Source of the DNA: Methanosarcinales archaeon
Lineage (GTDB): Archaea; Halobacteriota; Methanosarcinia; Methanosarcinales; Methanogasteraceae
Assembly: GCA_030672345.1 (NCBI GenBank)
Contig: DAOVGO010000180.1
Span: 1 to 9,712, forward strand
Direction: 5' to 3'
DNA: 9,712 nt
Shown: in pieces, positions 6,582 to 9,712 of the stretch
Position numbering within the stretch: the stretch's first letter is position 1
Layout: every line of letters starts with the position of its first letter
Position numbers and translations under genes: made by a program
Notes under the pieces: generated by a model
The model's database searches: none
What the model was told of the DNA's origin: nothing
The model's input: the letters and a program-made list of their open reading frames with translations, nothing else

Positions 6582-7460
6582 ATGAAAAAATGGCAACGCG
6601 ATCGCGGACTTGCTGCAAGGATGTTTCTAACCATGTTTCTGCTCGGCGTGGTTTATATTACATTCATAGCAGTATTAGCGTACGTAGGATTTGGCGTTGT
6701 CCCAATCATGCTCTTTGCAGGCATCATGCTCTTTGCACAGTACTATTTCTCGGACAAAATGGTTCTGATGAGCACAGGTGCCCGCGTTGTGAGCGAAAGC
6801 GAAGCACCGCAGTTGCATGGCATCGTATCAAGATTATGCATCGAAGCGGACCTGCCAAAGCCGAGGGTTGCCATCGTTGAAAGCAGCGTCCCAAACGCGT
6901 TTGCAACAGGACGCAGCCCGAAGAGGGCAGTGGTGGCAGTTACAACCTCGCTTATGCAGAAGCTCAACCAGAATGAGCTGACAGCAGTGCTTGCACACGA
7001 ACTGACGCATGTAAAGAACCGGGACGTGATGGTGCTCACCATCGCAAGCTTCTTCTCGACGATAGCGTTCTTTCTGGTCAGATATCTGATACTCTTCGGC
7101 GGAGGAAACCGGCGTGAGGGCGGTCAGATCATGCTTGCGTGGATCGCCTCGATCGCCGTGTGGATCGTCAGTTCTCTCCTGATACGGGCACTCTCACGGT
7201 ACCGGGAGTTCGCTGCCGATCGCGGGGCAGCCGTGATCACAGGTCACCCGTCCCATCTTGTCAGTGCGCTGCAGAAGATCAGCGGCGCGATGGGCAGAAT
7301 ACCGACCGAGGACCTGCGAAAAGCCGAGGGAATGAACGCATTCTACATCATACCAGCGATATCCGGAAGTTCGATCATGGCACTCTTCTCCACGCACCCG
7401 TCGCTTGAAAAGAGAGTTGCAGCGCTCGAAAAGATATCCAGACAGATGGAAATCGCATGA
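6582..7460 (+). CDS. htpX: HtpX membrane zinc metalloprotease
   Basis: The protein has 292 residues from ATG 6582; an ATG at 6567 is also in frame, but GGTGGTG sits about 6 bases before 6582 and family members begin with a KW.RDRGL.ARM pattern. Two N-terminal membrane helices (about 15-35 and 37-56) precede the M48 peptidase domain. The zinc motif is HELTH at 139-143, with the third ligand E209 in YREFAADRGA. Further hydrophobic segments lie at about 152-172 and 183-203. HtpX degrades damaged or misfolded membrane proteins from the cytosolic face. The gene follows the aldehyde oxidoreductase after 120 bases and overlaps pspAB by ATGA, an arrangement known from euryarchaea that links it to a Psp-like envelope-stress response. 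No obvious TATA box was found in the 120-base gap. Confidence 0.93.
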   Translation: MKKWQRDRGLAARMFLTMFLLGVVYITFIAVLAYVGFGVVPIMLFAGIMLFAQYYFSDKMVLMSTGARVVSESEAPQLHGIVSRLCIEADLPKPRVAIVESSVPNAFATGRSPKRAVVAVTTSLMQKLNQNELTAVLAHELTHVKNRDVMVLTIASFFSTIAFFLVRYLILFGGGNRREGGQIMLAWIASIAVWIVSSLLIRALSRYREFAADRGAAVITGHPSHLVSALQKISGAMGRIPTEDLRKAEGMNAFYIIPAISGSSIMALFSTHPSLEKRVAALEKISRQMEIA

Positions 7461-8014
7461 AATTTCTGGATTCACTCTTTGGAAGGACAAAACTCAGGAA
7501 ACCGAAAGTGGACTCGCTGTTTTCACTTTCGACCGCATATCTGGCGATGGAGGTGATGGGTTTCGCGCCGGCTGGAAAGTCCGGGATATGTTTCAAGCCG
7601 GTTGAATCATCGCGGTTCTCTGAACTGGAAAATGATCTTAAGGAGCTGCTGCGGCTCAGTGCCTCTGAATCAGGAACTGCCTGCCAGTTCCAGATGGACG
7701 AATACAATTATGCATGGATCATTCTGAGCGATGACGATTTCGAGGATCTCATCACCACCACACACCTGATAAGTGAGACTGTTATCGAACACGACTTTGA
7801 AGAGCGGCTTCTCTGCTCGATTTTTGCTTTCAAAGGCGTGTATTTGATATATAGTTATAAGGAAGGCACTTTTTACCCATTTGCCCCATTGAAGGGACGA
7901 AAAAGGGAAAGAGACAACAATCTCGAATTCAAAATACGATCAACGATGGAAAATGAACTCCCCATCGAAAAAGAGATGGAAAAATGGTATCCTCTCTGGG
8001 GAATTCCGTTTTAG
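7457..8014 (+). CDS. pspAB: PspA-associated protein PspAB
   Basis: The protein has 185 residues. Its ATG overlaps the htpX stop (ATGA), which fixes the start and suggests translational coupling. The N-terminus, FLDSLFGRTKLRKPKVD with LFSLSTAYLAMEVMGFAPAG after it, fits the archaeal PspAB family normally encoded beside or fused to HtpX. The C-terminal part contains ERLLCSIFAFKG, then YPFAPLKGRKRERDNNLEF, and ends in EMEKWYPLWGIPF. No membrane segment or catalytic motif is seen; it is probably a soluble partner. The molecular role is unknown, and its association with PspA/Snf7-like stress proteins comes from gene neighbourhoods in other archaea. No pspA homologue lies in this window. The stop is followed by a T-rich run (about 8008-8019) that could serve as a weak terminator. 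Confidence 0.82.
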   Translation: MKFLDSLFGRTKLRKPKVDSLFSLSTAYLAMEVMGFAPAGKSGICFKPVESSRFSELENDLKELLRLSASESGTACQFQMDEYNYAWIILSDDDFEDLITTTHLISETVIEHDFEERLLCSIFAFKGVYLIYSYKEGTFYPFAPLKGRKRERDNNLEFKIRSTMENELPIEKEMEKWYPLWGIPF

Positions 8015-8040
8015 GTTTTAGGCGTAATTGGGCTTTGGTC

Positions 8041-8099
8041 CGGGTTTTGTCGCAGGGGGCTGATTGACTTTAGAACCCGTGCGTGCTTTGGTTAAGCAC
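8041..8099. other. Two inverted repeats (possible terminator or structured RNA)
   Basis: CGGGTT at 8041-8046 pairs with AACCCG at 8074-8079 around a 27-base loop. GTGCTT at 8083-8088 pairs with AAGCAC at 8094-8099 around a 5-base loop (TGGTT). They lie between the ends of the convergent pspAB and arlJ genes. Neither is followed by a strong T-run on the plus strand, so a classical terminator is doubtful. No tRNA or other known RNA was recognised. Confidence 0.3.
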
Positions 8100-8148
8100 C
8101 CCAAGCCATCTATTAACCGTTCCCGTTTGATATTCGGATCACACCCTT

Positions 8149-8176
8149 GATTAAAATATATTATATAATGTTAACA
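8149..8176. promoter_or_regulatory. AT-rich TATA-like block between convergent genes
   Basis: This block is nearly all A+T and includes the perfect palindrome ATTATATAAT (8160-8169), followed by GTTAAC. It resembles an archaeal promoter element but lies between two converging gene ends. Rightward it would drive a transcript antisense to the arlJ 3' end. It may equally be a relic of a lost gene or a termination-related AT region. Confidence 0.25.
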
Positions 8177-8191
8177 TATCCGGATGTATCC

Positions 8192-8368
8192 CTAATCGTA
8201 TTCGAGCACCTCCTTCATCAATCTGTGTGCATTCTCTCCAAATATCTTTGCCCGATCAGCTTGGGTGCGCAAAAGCGGTTTGCTTGCCCGGGGATTGACA
8301 TCTCTGATCAGCTGGAGTATCCTTTCGCGAACTTCATGCGATCTACCCGATCCCGAGCAGCGATGTCA
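8192..8368 (-). pseudogene. C-terminal remnant of an amidohydrolase/TatD-like protein
   Basis: From aga at 8344-8342 to the TAG at 8194-8192, 50 codons read RSHEVRERILQLIRDVNPRA, then SKPLLRTQADRAKIFGENAH, then RLMKEVLEYD. The segment QADRAKIFGENAHRLMKEVL is typical of the last helices of amidohydrolase and TatD-type metal-dependent hydrolases (IFGEN..RL). The frame opens after a TGA at 8368-8366 and has no ATG or plausible start, and its first codons overlap the arlJ stop in another frame. The metal-binding body of the enzyme is absent, so this is a 3' fragment left after a rearrangement that brought arlJ next to it. The family call is from the short C-terminal pattern and is moderate. Confidence 0.6.
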
Positions 8369-9712
8369 CGGTCGACTTGCAGACCACCGCGCTGATCGCA
8401 CCGATCCAAACCATCAACACGAAATGCGTGGTCCCGTTCAGCAGATTGCCGCCATCCACGAGCCTGATCATTATTGCGGAGAGCAGTGAATGTGATATTA
8501 TGATAATTGTTATCAACGTGTACAGCGCACCGATGTTGATATCAGTGTACAGGATCATGCCTACCGACATACCAGGCGGCATCTCCACGCTCTGGAACAT
8601 ACCCTGCATCAGTTCAACCACGCCAAGTGAGATATAGAGCGTAAAACCGATGCCTGCGGTGAGCCCATAGAAGACGCCGACCATGGTCGATGCAGACTGG
8701 TACCTGAGTTTCCTGAGCAGGATGATGCGGTGGATATTGGCCGCAATCATATCACCAACGACCTCCGCCTTCGCGCCAAGGTGGGTGGATTCGACAAACA
8801 TCGCACTGAACCGGTGGATCAAGTTGCTCCCGGTCTCGACCGCAAAGAAGTCCCACGATGTGAGTTTGTCGATCCGTGCTACCAATCTGCTGTACAGATG
8901 GTTGATGTCTGCGGTGAGCGGACCAAAATCGTGTGCGCGTAAACTCTTGAGTGCTTCGATGACCATCCCGCCCCTTGCACCGGCAGAACTTCCGAGCGAT
9001 CTGATAAATGATGGGTAGTTGTTGTCCTTCCGCTTGATCCGTGCTTCCTCTTTGCTTGCGATGCGTCCGGTATACAAAAGCGGTGTGAGCACCATTGCAG
9101 CCTTGATCACCTCTGGCGCGGTTATGAATCTGACGAGCAGAATGACAACCAGACATCCTGCAAGCGAGATGGTCACCGATCGCTTCAGGTTGCGTTTAGC
9201 CACGCTCTCAATATCGAGTTGCTGCCATATCTTGTCCTTTGGCACCTTTGACCTGATGAAGAAGATGACTGCAATATCGGTCATCACGAATGCAAAGACC
9301 GATATCATCATCAGGTTCGTGGCGTTCATGCCGGTGATGATCGGCATGATCGCTGAAAACGACGCCAGAAAGATGAGAGACATAATCAGGGACACGAACA
9401 TCTCCTTTACGATGTCAACGGTCGTGAGCGCGCCGCGATACATCGTGTCATAGTCATCCATCACGACGTCCTGCTCAGCTTCCAAAAACCGCTCGATCGG
9501 CTCTCCTGACTGCACCGCATGTGCCAGTCTGTCAAGAAAATCCGCGAATATGATCGATGGGGTTCGCACGGCAACGAACCTACATGCGTCCGCAAGGCTC
9601 AGGTTCCATGTATCCATGAGCAAAAATATCTTCTGAGACTCCTCTCTGAGCAGGTGGTAGTTCGGATCGTGCGCCAGAATGTTGAACAGTTCCTTGCGCG
9701 ACGTCTGCGCCA
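8343..9712 (-). CDS. flaJ: ArlJ/FlaJ archaellum platform membrane protein (5' end outside window)
   Basis: 455 residues are visible; the frame stays open to the window edge (AQTSRKELFNILAHDPNY at the first visible codons), so the start lies beyond 9712 and internal ATGs such as 9623 are not the true start. The visible part holds the end of one type II secretion F-like domain (TPSIIFADFLDRLAHAVQSG, visible residues 50-69), membrane helices near 107-127, 133-152, 180-196 and 201-215, a second cytosolic domain (IRSLGSSAGARGGMVIEALK at 236-255, MIAANIHRIILLRKLR at 321-336), and further helices at about 343-368, 393-416 and 428-444. The C-terminal IRLVDGG...HFVLMVWIGAI is the FlaJ ending. In archaea it is the membrane anchor and rotor platform of the archaellum together with the ATPase ArlI/FlaI, which normally lies upstream and so would be to the right. 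Related pilus assembly proteins are a lesser alternative. Confidence 0.87.
   Translation of the reverse strand, partial: AQTSRKELFNILAHDPNYHLLREESQKIFLLMDTWNLSLADACRFVAVRTPSIIFADFLDRLAHAVQSGEPIERFLEAEQDVVMDDYDTMYRGALTTVDIVKEMFVSLIMSLIFLASFSAIMPIITGMNATNLMMISVFAFVMTDIAVIFFIRSKVPKDKIWQQLDIESVAKRNLKRSVTISLAGCLVVILLVRFITAPEVIKAAMVLTPLLYTGRIASKEEARIKRKDNNYPSFIRSLGSSAGARGGMVIEALKSLRAHDFGPLTADINHLYSRLVARIDKLTSWDFFAVETGSNLIHRFSAMFVESTHLGAKAEVVGDMIAANIHRIILLRKLRYQSASTMVGVFYGLTAGIGFTLYISLGVVELMQGMFQSVEMPPGMSVGMILYTDINIGALYTLITIIIISHSLLSAIMIRLVDGGNLLNGTTHFVLMVWIGAISAVVCKSTVTSLLGIG

Noticed and set aside
8041..8100. Possible tRNA or IS605-type omega RNA end
   Set aside because: There is no cloverleaf with a T-loop consensus and no TnpB sequence nearby.
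8018..8107. A minus-strand frame with a proline-rich ending in the spacer
   Set aside because: It is short, has no start, no recognised homology, and overlaps the inverted repeats; chance is likely.
1..9712. CRISPR array, insertion sequence or attachment site
   Set aside because: No regularly spaced repeats, transposase, integrase or tRNA target was found on either strand.

Overview
The window reads as archaeal chromosome, most likely from a methanogen or methane/alkane-oxidising relative in the Methanomicrobia/Methanosarcinales part of Euryarchaeota. The evidence is an NrpR regulatory domain, archaeal ScpA, a tungsten-type aldehyde:ferredoxin oxidoreductase, an HtpX-PspAB pair, an ArlJ/FlaJ archaellum membrane protein, a remnant of the archaeal Hps-RraA fusion enzyme, and AT-rich archaeal TATA-like boxes. 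The exact taxon cannot be read from this sequence.

Left part (1-755): the 5' end of a minus-strand DUF5678 protein runs off the left edge. A 480-base gap follows. It holds an AT-rich palindromic TATA-like block and, on the plus strand, a frameshifted C-terminal fragment of an Hps-RraA type protein. Next is a tightly packed minus-strand cluster (3587 down to 756): scpA, a CrtI-like FAD oxidoreductase and a stand-alone NrpR regulatory domain, joined by 8-base and 4-base overlaps. Further upstream on the same strand (4435 down to 3752) is a ribbon-helix-helix antitoxin plus PIN-toxin pair. A 21-base palindrome lies beside its TATA box. No smc or scpB is present next to scpA.

Middle (4635-8014, plus strand): a full-length aldehyde:ferredoxin oxidoreductase stands alone. 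About 120 bases later comes htpX, which overlaps pspAB by ATGA. The latter two form a membrane-protein quality-control/envelope-stress pair.

Right part (8015-9712): a convergent intergenic region with hairpins and an AT-rich block is followed by the minus-strand ArlJ/FlaJ gene, whose 5' end lies outside the window. Overlapping its stop codon in another frame is the C-terminal remnant of what looks like an amidohydrolase/TatD-type protein.

Most of the window is ordinary archaeal housekeeping and accessory content. No wholly new system is evident. The best leads are the coupled scpA-oxidoreductase-NRD cluster with a regulator that lacks its DNA-binding domain and carries a 12-base repeat in its place, the two 3'-only gene remnants, and an unassigned coding-like frame between the PIN gene and scpA.
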